Assembly (NCBI RefSeq): GCF_000430745.1
Contig: NZ_AUMP01000006.1
Location: 1 to 38,586, forward strand
Origin: Fictibacillus gelatini DSM 15865
Lineage (GTDB): Bacteria > Bacillota > Bacilli > Bacillales > Fictibacillaceae
Direction of reading: 5' to 3'
Length of the DNA stretch: 38,586 nt
Positions 16,621 through 24,632 of the stretch are shown piece by piece. Position numbers and translations under genes: made by a program. Within the stretch, counting starts at the first letter, position 1. Each line of letters starts with the position of its first letter. The notes beneath the pieces were generated by a model. The model was not told the origin of the DNA. It made no database searches and worked only from the letters and a program-made list of their open reading frames with translations.

Positions 16621-18099
16621 TTATTCCTGGCTGAAATCAGCGTCCTGTAATGGGACCATTTTAGATTTCATGACTGCTTTATAGCCTAAATATCCTGCGA
16701 GGAATAATGGAAGCCCGATATAAGAAACTAAAATTCCATACCAGTCGATTTTCGGGCCAATGAAAGCACTGTAATTGGTTCCTAACATCGCAATCAAACA
16801 CATAACAGTCGCCAGAACCGGACCAAGCGGATACCACTTTGCTACATACGGCAGGGCTTTCATATCTTTTCCCTGTATCTTATAGGCTTTTCTGAATCGT
16901 AAATGCGTAATCGAAATGCTTAACCATGAAATATAGCCCGCTAAACCTGCTGCATTCAATAGCCAATTATAAACGGTTCCTTCACCAAAGTGAGAAGTAA
17001 GGAAGCAAAGCATGCCAATTAAAGTAGTTGCCAGAATAGCATTATAAGGAACCCCGCCTTTATTGACTTTTTTCAAGAAGGCCGGTGCCTTTCTTTCCTC
17101 AGCCAGCGTCCAGAGGACACGGGAGCCAACATATAATGCGGAGTTTCCTGCAGATAAAACAGATGTTAAAATAACGGCATTCATTGCAGCTGCAGCAAAG
17201 GCTAAACCAGCATGTTTAAATACTAGCGTGAATGGGCTAACCGCAATATTGGTGATGTCTGAGCTTAATAAATTCGGATCTTTATAGCTAATTAAACAAC
17301 CGATGACAAAAATCGCCAATACATAAAACAAAAGGATCCGCCAAAAGATTTGCCGAATGGCTCTTGGCATGTCTTTTTCAGGGTTTTCACTTTCACCAGC
17401 AGCAACCCCGACCATTTCCGTTCCTTGAAAAGCAAAACCTACCACCATAAAAACACTAAAGATAGAAAGAATTCCGCCTTTAAATGGGGCTTCACCTTTC
17501 GTCAAATTGGAAAATCCACCCGTATGGCCGCTCATAATTCCGAAAATCATTAATAAACCAATAACGATGAAAATGATAATGGTGGCCACTTTAATAATCG
17601 AGAACCAGAATTCTGATTCACCATACCCTTTAACCGATAATATATTCAACAAGAAAATAACGACAAGAAAGCTGGCACTCCAAATAATTCCCGGTACATG
17701 AGGGAACCAGTATTTCATAATCAGCGAGGAGGCCGATAATTCAAGGGCAAGAATAATCGCATTGTTATACCAATAGTTCCAGCCGACAGCAAATCCTAGC
17801 GCCGGGTCGACAAACCGGGAGGAATACGTGCTAAATGAACCGGAAATCGGGATAAAGGCCGCCATTTCAGCAAGGCTCGCCATCAAGAAATAAACCATGA
17901 TCCCGGCAATAAGATAAGCCGCGATAGCTCCACCGGGACCGGCGTCGTGAATGGTGGCACCGCTGGCTAAAAAAAGCCCCGTTCCGATGGTTCCGCCAAT
18001 GGCAATCATCGTTAAATGCCTTGTTTTTAATTTTCTTTCCAAGTGTTCTTGCTGTGCTACTTGTCCATTTGATTGATACATACGTTTTTGATTTTCCAT
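16621..18099 (-). CDS. Amino acid permease, APC superfamily, LysP-like
   Basis: The 492-residue protein should have twelve membrane helices. It matches the AAT family of proton-coupled amino acid permeases: RKLKTRHLTMIAIGGTIGTG with GLFLASGATI in helix 1, then GSFSTYSSRFVDPALGFAVG, and GTEMVGVAAGESENPEKDMP after helix 6. The overall pattern (WNYWYN, IIWSASFLVV, VKGYGESEFWFS) is closest to lysine-specific LysP, but related proteins carry other amino acids, so lysine is a suggestion only. The ATG follows a modest GAGGTG. A hairpin terminator follows the gene. I see no lysine riboswitch or T-box in its 5' region. Confidence 0.88.
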   Translation of the reverse strand: MENQKRMYQSNGQVAQQEHLERKLKTRHLTMIAIGGTIGTGLFLASGATIHDAGPGGAIAAYLIAGIMVYFLMASLAEMAAFIPISGSFSTYSSRFVDPALGFAVGWNYWYNNAIILALELSASSLIMKYWFPHVPGIIWSASFLVVIFLLNILSVKGYGESEFWFSIIKVATIIIFIVIGLLMIFGIMSGHTGGFSNLTKGEAPFKGGILSIFSVFMVVGFAFQGTEMVGVAAGESENPEKDMPRAIRQIFWRILLFYVLAIFVIGCLISYKDPNLLSSDITNIAVSPFTLVFKHAGLAFAAAAMNAVILTSVLSAGNSALYVGSRVLWTLAEERKAPAFLKKVNKGGVPYNAILATTLIGMLCFLTSHFGEGTVYNWLLNAAGLAGYISWLSISITHLRFRKAYKIQGKDMKALPYVAKWYPLGPVLATVMCLIAMLGTNYSAFIGPKIDWYGILVSYIGLPLFLAGYLGYKAVMKSKMVPLQDADFSQE

Positions 18100-18153
18100 T
18101 TAACACCTCATTCGCTATTTCTCCGATGAAACTTAATAAAAAAATAATATTCA

Positions 18154-18243
18154 TTATTGCCCTAACTTCACTTCAAATACAGACCATATTGCACTACATA
18201 GTATAGCAATAATGGCTAAAATCATCGAAAAATGTCGTTTTAT
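18154..18243 (-). CDS. Possible tiny membrane peptide gene with an ATA start, upstream of the permease
   Basis: An excellent ribosome binding site (AAAGGAGG, 18254-18261) stands upstream of a short frame that encodes IKRHFSMILAIIAILCSAIW followed by SVFEVKLGQ and a TAA stop at 18154. The peptide would be one basic residue cluster plus a single membrane helix. No ATG, GTG or TTG stands at proper distance; the codon there is ATA (18243), and the first ATG in frame is at 18225. Either a rare start is used, a start codon has been lost, or the site is not used. Its stop region overlaps another ATG (TAATG). A coupled leader or transporter-accessory peptide is possible. Confidence 0.35.
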   Translation of the reverse strand: MKRHFSMILAIIAILCSAIWSVFEVKLGQ

Positions 18244-18406
18244 TTTCTTAAGTCCTCCTTTCAAACCGACTGTATTTTCAGTCAATTTGCAACTTTCGTG
18301 CCAATTTTGCAAACGCTATAAATCAGGATAAGAGAAAGCAACACTGCAAAAAATGTTAGCAGTAATGTAAATTTTTTTGCACCTTTTATGCAAAAAAATT
18401 TAACAT

Positions 18407-18443
18407 ACCAAAGCACCCCGATCAATCCCGGGAGTGCTTTGGT
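18407..18443. terminator. Strong hairpin at the 3' end of the decayed gene 18422-18977
   Basis: The arms ACCAAAGCACCCC and GGGAGTGCTTTGGT pair almost fully. The stop codon of the minus-strand frame lies within it. T-rich DNA follows on both strands, so it may act in both directions. Confidence 0.7.
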
Positions 18444-18977
18444 AAATTATTTTTTCTCTCCATATCGCTTATAGGTTTTATTCGTGATTGCAAACTGGCC
18501 AGTGGAAAGACCTGTACTGATCCATTATCAATAGAGACGTTCCCCCGCAAATTCCCCAACACATCCGAGATCATTTTCTTAAAAACCGGCTCATCGATGA
18601 AGAACATCACCTTACCATAGTTTACGGAATCATTGGGAGGGATCGGATAGATAGCCTTGTTACTGGATGGTCAACTGTATTTATCTTTAAATAACCTCAT
18701 TTGTCCAATGGTCGAACCTGTACGCATTTGCGGTAAGCGTATTTTAGGAATACTATAACCCTTCTGAGAATAAATAAAGCGATCTCCCTTGTAATACAAA
18801 AAATATTTCTTCAACAATTGAACTATTAGCCTTGTATTTCTCCAGTTCGTCAATGGCTTCGATTCGGTAGTAGTCATCGTGTACTTTATAAGGGGTGAGC
18901 CTCGGATCATACGATATTCTGACGGCAATATTAGCCAATTCTTTGATCCGTGAATCGGTCAAATCTTTAACCTGTTT
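18422..18977 (-). pseudogene. Decayed gene of unknown family (frameshift plus in-frame stop)
   Basis: Three open segments on the minus strand appear to be one former protein of about 180 residues. The first encodes DSRIKELANIAVRISYDPRL and EAIDELEKYKANSSIVEEIF. After a frame change near 18785 the sequence continues GDRFIYSQKGYSIPKIRLPQ and GQMRLFKDKYS, then a TGA at 18671. Past that stop the same frame goes on through AIYPIPPNDSVNYGKVMFFI to DEPVFKKMISDVLGNLRGNV and a final stop in the terminator. No ATG is seen at the 5' end. I do not recognise the family. The alternation of charged helical and beta-like stretches suggests a soluble protein. Confidence 0.6.
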
Positions 18978-19073
18978 TTAAAAAATGGCACTACTCGGAA
19001 GGAAAATGCCTCAATCTAATGGCTTACTCCGAAGTGTTGTCTGGTATTACTTTGTAACGCATTTATTTTTTTA

Positions 19074-19102
19074 TTGACCGGACGTTCATTCAATAATAAG
19101 AT
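19074..19102 (+). promoter_or_regulatory. Promoter of the hydrolase-TetR operon with an internal dyad operator
   Basis: TTGACC at 19074-19079 and TAAGAT at 19097-19102 are separated by 17 bases, an ideal sigma-A arrangement. The spacer holds a 14-bp dyad, 19075-19088 (TGACCGGACGTTCA), in which five of seven pairs match. That is a likely operator for the TetR-family regulator encoded second in the operon. Confidence 0.6.
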
Positions 19103-19134
19103 AATATTAACTTTAATGGAATGGAGGGCTTGCA

Positions 19135-19884
19135 ATGGATTTGTATTATGAGGTTAATGGAAATGGGCATCCCGTCGTTCTTCTTCATAGTGGGGGAACT
19201 GATTTACGTGATTGGGCATTTGTAGCACCTCTTCTTGCCAGGGACTATAAAGTCGTTGCTTTTGATGGGCGCGGTACCGGGAAATCCCCGGCGCCTTTAA
19301 AGAATGCGAACTATGTTGAAGATTTACTATCGCTGCTTGACCATCTAGAACTTGAGAAGGCCACACTCATTGGACACTCTATCGGCGGTCAGATTGCCAC
19401 CGAATTTGCCCTGAATTCCCCTGAAAGAGTGTCGAACCTTGTTTTGATTGCTCCTTCTTTGTCAGGGTTTAACTATTCACAAGAGTTTAATGCGTTTATC
19501 GGCAAAATTAACGAGGCAGCCCCGGATATAGAAAAGATGCTTGAGCGTTCACTTAGCGGTTCATTGTATGGTGTCGTAATGGCCGGGCCCCATCGGAATC
19601 TGATGATCGAGATGCAACGGCATTATTTCAAGCGGATCATGGAATGGCCAGCTTTCGAAATGGTTTGGCCAAAGCCGCCAGCTATTGAAAGATTAGAGGA
19701 ATTAACGACCAAAACACTATTTATTATTGGAAAGCAAGACTTTCCGGATAACCTTCGTGTTACAGATTGTTTTCGAAAAGCCCCACACATTCGTTTCGTT
19801 GAAATTTCTGATGCCGACCATATGCTAACACTTACCCATCCTGAGGATCTATATCACTATATTACCGACTTTATGGAGGAATGA
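19135..19884 (+). CDS. Alpha/beta hydrolase
   Basis: The 249-residue protein has the alpha/beta hydrolase fold with a complete catalytic triad: Ser in IGHSIGGQIA (GxSxG), Asp in LFIIGKQDFPDN, and His in SDADHMLTLTHPEDL. The oxyanion segment is LLHSGGTDLRDW. It resembles 3-oxoadipate enol-lactonase-like and related small esterases, but the substrate is not known. ATG 19135 follows GGAGGGC. It is followed after eight bases by a TetR-family gene, so the pair probably forms a self-regulated operon that responds to the hydrolase's substrate or a related compound. Confidence 0.9.
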   Translation: MDLYYEVNGNGHPVVLLHSGGTDLRDWAFVAPLLARDYKVVAFDGRGTGKSPAPLKNANYVEDLLSLLDHLELEKATLIGHSIGGQIATEFALNSPERVSNLVLIAPSLSGFNYSQEFNAFIGKINEAAPDIEKMLERSLSGSLYGVVMAGPHRNLMIEMQRHYFKRIMEWPAFEMVWPKPPAIERLEELTTKTLFIIGKQDFPDNLRVTDCFRKAPHIRFVEISDADHMLTLTHPEDLYHYITDFMEE

Positions 19885-19891
19885 ATGCAGC

Positions 19892-20485
19892 ATGCCAAGA
19901 ACCGAGAAAGAGAATGAAAGGATTCGCCAGTTAGCCAAAGAGAATATTCTTAGCGCTGCGATGAGACAATTCATAAAACAAGGATACCATGCGACTTCGA
20001 TTAGCGATATAGCAAAAGCAGCCGGCATATCGAAAGGCCTGCTGTACAATTATTTTAAAGGCAAAGAGGAACTTCTTGCTACAATGGTGAAAGATAGAAT
20101 CGGAGAATTAATTAAGGTCATGGAAGGCGCAGCCGCTTTGGAGACGCCTGCTGAACAGCTTAAATATATAGTAGAGGGCGCGATCGATAACGTTGCTCAA
20201 AAGCCGGAAGTATTCCGGTTCTATCTGCACTTGCAAACCCAGCCAGAAGCGGATCGAGAGCTAATGAAATACAGTCATATGCTGATTGAAGAAAGCGCCA
20301 GACAGTTCGAGTTACAGTGCCGGATGTTCGAAAAACTCGGTGTAAAAGAGCCCCGGAAACGGTCGCTATACTTTTCATCCACACTTCAAGGGATCTTGTT
20401 AATGATATCTACCTATCCTCAGCAGTTTCCCATTGAAGAAATAAAAACAGAGATGATTAATGAATTTTGCTTCCCTTCTAAATAG
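19892..20485 (+). CDS. TetR/AcrR family transcriptional regulator
   Basis: The N-terminal helix-turn-helix domain (residues about 13-60) is clear: ILSAAMRQFIKQGYHATSIS, DIAKAAGISKGLLYNYFKGK, EELL. The remainder is the ligand-binding helical domain, which differs among members; FRFYLHLQTQPEADRELMKY and a CRMF segment give no ligand hint. Length is 197 residues. The ATG overlaps the region just after the hydrolase stop and has GGAGG 14 bases upstream, consistent with coupled expression. The likely operator is the dyad at 19075-19088 in the promoter of this two-gene operon. Confidence 0.92.
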   Translation: MPRTEKENERIRQLAKENILSAAMRQFIKQGYHATSISDIAKAAGISKGLLYNYFKGKEELLATMVKDRIGELIKVMEGAAALETPAEQLKYIVEGAIDNVAQKPEVFRFYLHLQTQPEADRELMKYSHMLIEESARQFELQCRMFEKLGVKEPRKRSLYFSSTLQGILLMISTYPQQFPIEEIKTEMINEFCFPSK

Positions 20486-20515
20486 AAAAGACAATTTTAA
20501 AAAAACTTTACTGGA

Positions 20516-20722
20516 TTGATTGTATGTATCGACACCATAGTAAAAGGAAGGAAGTCTAACTACCTTCTATTTGTTGATTTGATTGATTTAGATGAGCTAA
20601 CTCCACTCCATTCAAATTTTGAAATTTGGTTCGAACGATTTATATTAGCTCAAGGAGCCGTTTTTTGGGAATGGCCGATCTATTCGGCTAAAAACTATTA
20701 TAAAGGCAAACAAAACTACTAA
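20516..20722 (+). pseudogene. Possible C-terminal remnant of a SUKH (SMI1/KNR4) immunity-type protein
   Basis: The 68-codon frame starts with TTG after a stop and has no good ribosome binding site. The sequence YLLFVDLIDLDELTPLHSNF with EIWFERFILAQGAVFWEW resembles the C-terminal end of SUKH-domain proteins, which often give immunity against LXG or contact-dependent toxins. The N-terminal two thirds are missing. It is followed by a terminator. The identification rests on a short pattern only. Confidence 0.3.
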
Positions 20723-20758
20723 AGTTCAGATGGTATGATCTTGTTCTTGAATACCAAT

Positions 20759-20793
20759 AAAAGAAGAAGAGCGGTCTGCTCTTCTTCTTTTTA
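20759..20793. terminator. Terminator
   Basis: The perfect arms AAGAAGAAGAGC and GCTCTTCTTCTT have a five-base loop and a following T-run. It ends transcription from the TetR side. Confidence 0.9.
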
Positions 20794-21005
20794 AATTAAT
20801 TTTTTGGATACATGCCAATCTTTGGGTTCAGACGAATAAACATCAAAAGCGACTTGGAATCTTAATCTATTCCGGAAGAGACGCCGACTTTTTTGCTTCA
20901 ATCAAGTTCAATTTTACAATCGAAAAATATTTTTTGAAACCTTCAACGGGGTGTAGCGTATATGTTGGTATAGGACAATATCGTTATAAAAGAAAGGGAG
21001 AAGCT
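20794..21005. other. Intergenic upstream of htpX, possible small antisense remnant
   Basis: A minus-strand frame from TTG about 20904 to a stop at 20797 encodes [20 protein letters not shown] and ends SKKLI. It reads like the tail of a real protein but is too short to name. Otherwise the region holds only the htpX leader, with GGGAG before the ATG at 21006. Confidence 0.3.
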
Positions 21006-21890
21006 ATGTTTAAACGAATTGGCTATTTTCTGCTTGTTAACGTGCTTGTTGTTGTGACGATTGGAATTGTGACAAGCTTGCTCGGGATTCGAAACTATAT
21101 TTCGGCAACCGGAATTGATTACAGCACACTGCTTATCTTTAGTGCGGTTGTCGGTTTTTCCGGCTCGCTCATTTCGCTCGGGCTTTCCCGTTTTATCGCG
21201 AAACGGGTGATGGGCGTCCAGGTCATTGATCCGAACGGCTCGAACCATCCTTATGAAAAAGCTCTGCTTGAAACAGTGTACCGCCTATCGCGCAATGCGG
21301 GCTTAAAAGTCATGCCTGAAGTCGGCATTTATCATTCAGGGGAAGTTAACGCGTTTGCAACCGGACCCACGAAAAAGCGTTCGCTCGTTGCGGTATCTAG
21401 CGGTTTATTGGAGCATATGGATGATGACGCGGTCGAAGGCGTGCTCGCCCATGAGGTGGCGCACATCGCAAATGGCGACATGGTAACGATGACCCTTCTT
21501 CAAGGCGTCATCAACACGTTCGTCGTCTTCCTTTCGCGGATCTGTGCGTATATCGCTTCCCGTTTTGTCAAAGAAGAGCTCGCGCCTGTCGTCCATTTCA
21601 TTGCCGTTATTGTGTTTGACATATTATTCTCGATTTTAGGAAGCATTGCCGTCATGGCATTCTCCCGTTACCGCGAGTACCGGGCCGATAGCGGCGGCGC
21701 GCATTTGGCCGGCAAGGAAAAAATGATTCACGCCTTGAGATCCTTGCAGCATACCACAAAGCTAATCGATACGGAACAAGCATCTGTTGCGGCGCTGAAA
21801 ATCAGTGGCAAACGAGGCGGCATCCTCCGCTTGTTCGCAAGCCACCCGGACTTAGAGGACCGCATCGAACGTTTACAAGCTGGAAGATAA
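21006..21890 (+). CDS. htpX: Membrane zinc metalloprotease HtpX (M48B)
   Basis: HtpX degrades misfolded membrane proteins. The protein has two N-terminal membrane helices (residues about 5-22 and 37-60), then the zinc motif in [13 protein letters not shown] (HExxH) with the third ligand Glu in [11 protein letters not shown]. Two more hydrophobic segments ([15 protein letters not shown] and [19 protein letters not shown]) lie between them, the standard HtpX layout. I chose ATG 21006 (294 residues) because GGGAG stands five bases upstream and the sequence [15 protein letters not shown] is the usual HtpX start; an upstream in-frame extension to 20934 has no such site. Confidence 0.94.
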   Translation: MFKRIGYFLLVNVLVVVTIGIVTSLLGIRNYISATGIDYSTLLIFSAVVGFSGSLISLGLSRFIAKRVMGVQVIDPNGSNHPYEKALLETVYRLSRNAGLKVMPEVGIYHSGEVNAFATGPTKKRSLVAVSSGLLEHMDDDAVEGVLAHEVAHIANGDMVTMTLLQGVINTFVVFLSRICAYIASRFVKEELAPVVHFIAVIVFDILFSILGSIAVMAFSRYREYRADSGGAHLAGKEKMIHALRSLQHTTKLIDTEQASVAALKISGKRGGILRLFASHPDLEDRIERLQAGR

Positions 21891-21898
21891 TAAAAAAG

Positions 21899-21935
21899 AG
21901 ACCCGAATGTTTTGCTTTTGCGAAACTTCGGGTCT
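21899..21935. terminator. Bidirectional terminator between htpX and glsA
   Basis: The arms AGACCCGAATGTTT and AAACTTCGGGTCT pair with a single bulge. T-runs occur on both strands. It lies between the convergent ends of htpX and glsA. Confidence 0.88.
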
Positions 21936-21969
21936 TTCTTCTTGTGCAAGCTTTTATAAAAATAAAACT

Positions 21970-22956
21970 TTAAAAAATGCTTAAGTCCCATTCCTGGGCG
22001 ATGTGTTTCAAGAGCATGACTCCCGCTGTGCTATTGCCATGTTGGTCGATGGCAGGACCGTAAATGCCGATGCCGCACCCATCTTGAAAGGGGGCTTCGC
22101 GCCGGGACCGTGGAGGCACAAGCGCCATGATTCCTCCGGATACGCCGCTTTTTGCGGGCATTCCCACAAAGGCGGCGAACTTGCCTGAAGCATCGTACAT
22201 TCCACATGTCAGCATAAGGCTTTTCGTCAGCCTGGCGATGTTCACTGGGAAGATTTGTTCATTCCGAATTGGATGGTAGCCATCATGGGCAAGAATCAGC
22301 CCGATCAAGGCGATGTCTTCCACTGTTACTTCTATTGAACATTGCTTCAAGTAAACTTCTAACGTTTCTTCGACTTCTGATTCCAGAAAGCCTATTCCTT
22401 TTAAATAGTGGGCAAGCGCTCGATTTCGATGGGCCGTTTTCCATTCCGACTGAAACACACTCTCATTCAACGCCGGGCGCTCCCCTATCATTCTTTCAAT
22501 TAATGTGTAGATGGATTCCAGCTTTTGTTGCGGCGTTCGGCCGGAAAGCATGGAAGCCACTGTAATGGCCCCGGCGTTGATCATCGGATTAAATGGTTTT
22601 CCCGGTTTATGTGTTTCGAGGCGAATGATCGAGTTAAAGGGATCCCCTGTAGGCTCCACATCGACCTTCTCCAATACATACGAAACGCCACGATCCAGGC
22701 AAACAGCAATAAAGCTAATTACCTTCGAAATGCTTTGCAAGGTGAAGGAAACCCGCCAATCTCCTGACTTGAGCCCGGTTCCATCCGGGCCGATGATGCA
22801 AATGCCAAGCTGCATAGGATCTTGACTCGCTAAGGCAGGTATATAGCTTGCACATTGTCCATGACTGGCAAAGGAACGAAAATGCGCCACCCATTCATCC
22901 AGACAATCGATGCCCTTTTGTTCAATCCGCTCTTCAAAAGGTACTTTCAACATCAT
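21970..22956 (-). CDS. glsA: Glutaminase
   Basis: This enzyme hydrolyses glutamine to glutamate and ammonia. The 328-residue protein is a full-length serine-dependent beta-lactamase-like glutaminase. The catalytic motif SxxK is FTLQSISKVISF; the conserved segments KPGKPFNPMINAGAI, LTCGMYDASGKFA and KSGVSGGIMALVP are all present. Two ATG codons stand together at 22956 and 22953, with GGGGGG about 13 bases upstream, somewhat far. It is divergent from glnK-glnL, whose response regulator activates glutaminase genes in Bacillus subtilis, and three GlnL-like hexamers lie upstream (23081-23106). Confidence 0.95.
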   Translation of the reverse strand: MMLKVPFEERIEQKGIDCLDEWVAHFRSFASHGQCASYIPALASQDPMQLGICIIGPDGTGLKSGDWRVSFTLQSISKVISFIAVCLDRGVSYVLEKVDVEPTGDPFNSIIRLETHKPGKPFNPMINAGAITVASMLSGRTPQQKLESIYTLIERMIGERPALNESVFQSEWKTAHRNRALAHYLKGIGFLESEVEETLEVYLKQCSIEVTVEDIALIGLILAHDGYHPIRNEQIFPVNIARLTKSLMLTCGMYDASGKFAAFVGMPAKSGVSGGIMALVPPRSRREAPFQDGCGIGIYGPAIDQHGNSTAGVMLLKHIAQEWDLSIF

Positions 22957-23080
22957 AACGGTCGATCTGCCCCCCCTTTTTATTCTAAAAATTCAATCGT
23001 ATCAGTTGGAAAAACATTCTTGCAGAGAACGCTTCCAAACCTGCTATTTCTATAGATATAATGAATTTATAGCTAAACCT

Positions 23081-23106
23081 ACAAATTCATACAAAAAACT
23101 ACAAAG
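23081..23106 (-). promoter_or_regulatory. Probable GlnL binding site upstream of glsA
   Basis: On the minus strand, reading toward glsA, three hexamers occur with exact four-base gaps: CTTTGT, TTTTGT and ATTTGT. The GlnL box described for Bacillus subtilis glsA-glnT is a direct repeat of TTTTGT with a four-base gap. The site is about 125 bases upstream of the glsA start. A weak -35/-10 candidate follows it. Confidence 0.6.
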
Positions 23107-23221
23107 GGTGCAAAACTTATTTAATACATCGAACGTTGCGTTGTTTTCTATATGTAAAGCACATATTGTGGGAAAGCCAATGTAATTGTATACTGATTTT
23201 TAACCCTGTTAGGAAGTGGAA

Positions 23222-24628
23222 TTGTTGAACATCAGTCTTCTTTTTAGAAAACTCGCCGAGTGGCGGGCTTTAAAAAGGCGCGGACAGAGGATCAGTAACC
23301 CTCATGTCTCAAATAAACCGTTATACTTTCCTGATGGCATAAAAAAAGATGGTTTCATTCTTCTTTTGATGCTTATCATCGTGCCTCTATCGGGTGAATT
23401 GAATTTTTATCCGATCAATCAATCGTTCCGCATCAGTTTTGGGGCGCCTGTCTTTTTTTTCTTTTTGTTATTGTTTAGAAAAATGCCTTCTGTTTTGCCA
23501 GGGATCTTGACGGCCCTGCTTGTGGTCGCCTTTCGAATCGCCAAAGACATGGCCATGCAGGATCACTTTCATTGGGGAACATCCCTTGAAGTTCATTATT
23601 CTAGTTTTTTCTTTTATTCTTCGTATTCGGTTTTATTTTACTTGGCCAAAGTGAACCGCTTTAGCAACCGGATTTTAATCGTATGGATCATGGGCATCAC
23701 CATTGAAATAGCGGCAGATTTAGTAGAGTCATTGAGCCAGTATGCTGTATTGAAAACGGTAATTACATTAGCCGCATTGAAAGAAATGGCGGTTATCGCG
23801 ATTTCCCACAGCTTTATTGTCCTGAGCTTTTTCACGATGATGAAATTGTATGAAACGCAATCGAGGGAAAAGCAAATCCGAAAGCAAAATGAACATATGC
23901 TGATGCTTATTTCCAATTTATACGAGGAATCCGTCCATTTGAAAAAAACGCTGCAAAACGCTGAGAACATCACGAAAAAATCATACGATCTATACAAAAG
24001 TCTGACCCGTTTAAAAAATGAGCAAAATGCTTCCCAGCTTGAAACCTTCAGAAGAAAGGCGCTGCAAATCGCAGGGGAAGTCCATGAGATTAAAAAAGAT
24101 AACCAGCGCATTTTTGCGGGGCTTTCAAAGCTCATTTCGGATGAAAGCTTTACTGATTATATGGATGTGGATGACCTCATTCAGATCATTGTTCGTTCCA
24201 ACGAAAAATATGCCCGTTTATTGGGGAAAAACATTCAATTTGGGCATTCCATCGAGGGCACTCATCCCCATTATCATATTTTTACCACTCTATCGATCGT
24301 CAACAATATTGTCGCGAATGCCGTGGAAGCCATTCATAATGAAGGGACGATTTCCATTTTCGTGTCAAGAGACCGTGATTTTGCTATATTTCGGATTGAA
24401 GATGACGGCCCCGGAATTGCCCGAAAGCATCAAGATGTCATTTTCAAGCCCGGATTCACCACAAAATACGACGTGGATGGGAATTCATCAACGGGCATTG
24501 GGCTAACCTATGTGAAAGAAATGGTTGAGCAGCTTGGAGGCGACATTGCCCTGCAAGACGGCCCAGACGGAAAAGGAACGATTTTCGTCATTCGATTGCA
24601 CGTTGATCATTTATTGGACAAAGGGTGA
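23222..24628 (+). CDS. glnK: Glutamine-responsive sensor histidine kinase GlnK (YcbA-like)
   Basis: The protein has an N-terminal membrane domain with about six hydrophobic helices (residues about 35-205, for example ILLLMLIIVPLSG, VFFFFLLLFRKM, MAVIAISHSFIVLSFFTMMK). A long coiled coil follows, then a dimerisation segment with candidate phosphorylated His in AGEVHEIKKDN, and a C-terminal ATPase domain with N box NNIVANAVEAI, G1 EDDGPGIA, F box FKPGFTT and G2 STGIGL. This layout and the glsA/GlnL neighbours identify it as the kinase that senses glutamine. A GTG at 23216 overlaps the likely binding site AGGAAG, so TTG at 23222 or 23225 is the better start. Confidence 0.85.
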   Translation: MLNISLLFRKLAEWRALKRRGQRISNPHVSNKPLYFPDGIKKDGFILLLMLIIVPLSGELNFYPINQSFRISFGAPVFFFFLLLFRKMPSVLPGILTALLVVAFRIAKDMAMQDHFHWGTSLEVHYSSFFFYSSYSVLFYLAKVNRFSNRILIVWIMGITIEIAADLVESLSQYAVLKTVITLAALKEMAVIAISHSFIVLSFFTMMKLYETQSREKQIRKQNEHMLMLISNLYEESVHLKKTLQNAENITKKSYDLYKSLTRLKNEQNASQLETFRRKALQIAGEVHEIKKDNQRIFAGLSKLISDESFTDYMDVDDLIQIIVRSNEKYARLLGKNIQFGHSIEGTHPHYHIFTTLSIVNNIVANAVEAIHNEGTISIFVSRDRDFAIFRIEDDGPGIARKHQDVIFKPGFTTKYDVDGNSSTGIGLTYVKEMVEQLGGDIALQDGPDGKGTIFVIRLHVDHLLDKG

Positions 24629-24632
24629 TTCG

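Noticed and set aside
18100-18406. Lysine riboswitch upstream of the LysP-like permease
   Set aside because: I could not find the multi-helix core or a terminator placed before the start codon. The only hairpin belongs to the decayed gene upstream.
20934-21005. N-terminal extension of HtpX by 24 residues
   Set aside because: The extension has no ribosome binding site and would move the first membrane helix away from its usual place at the N-terminus.
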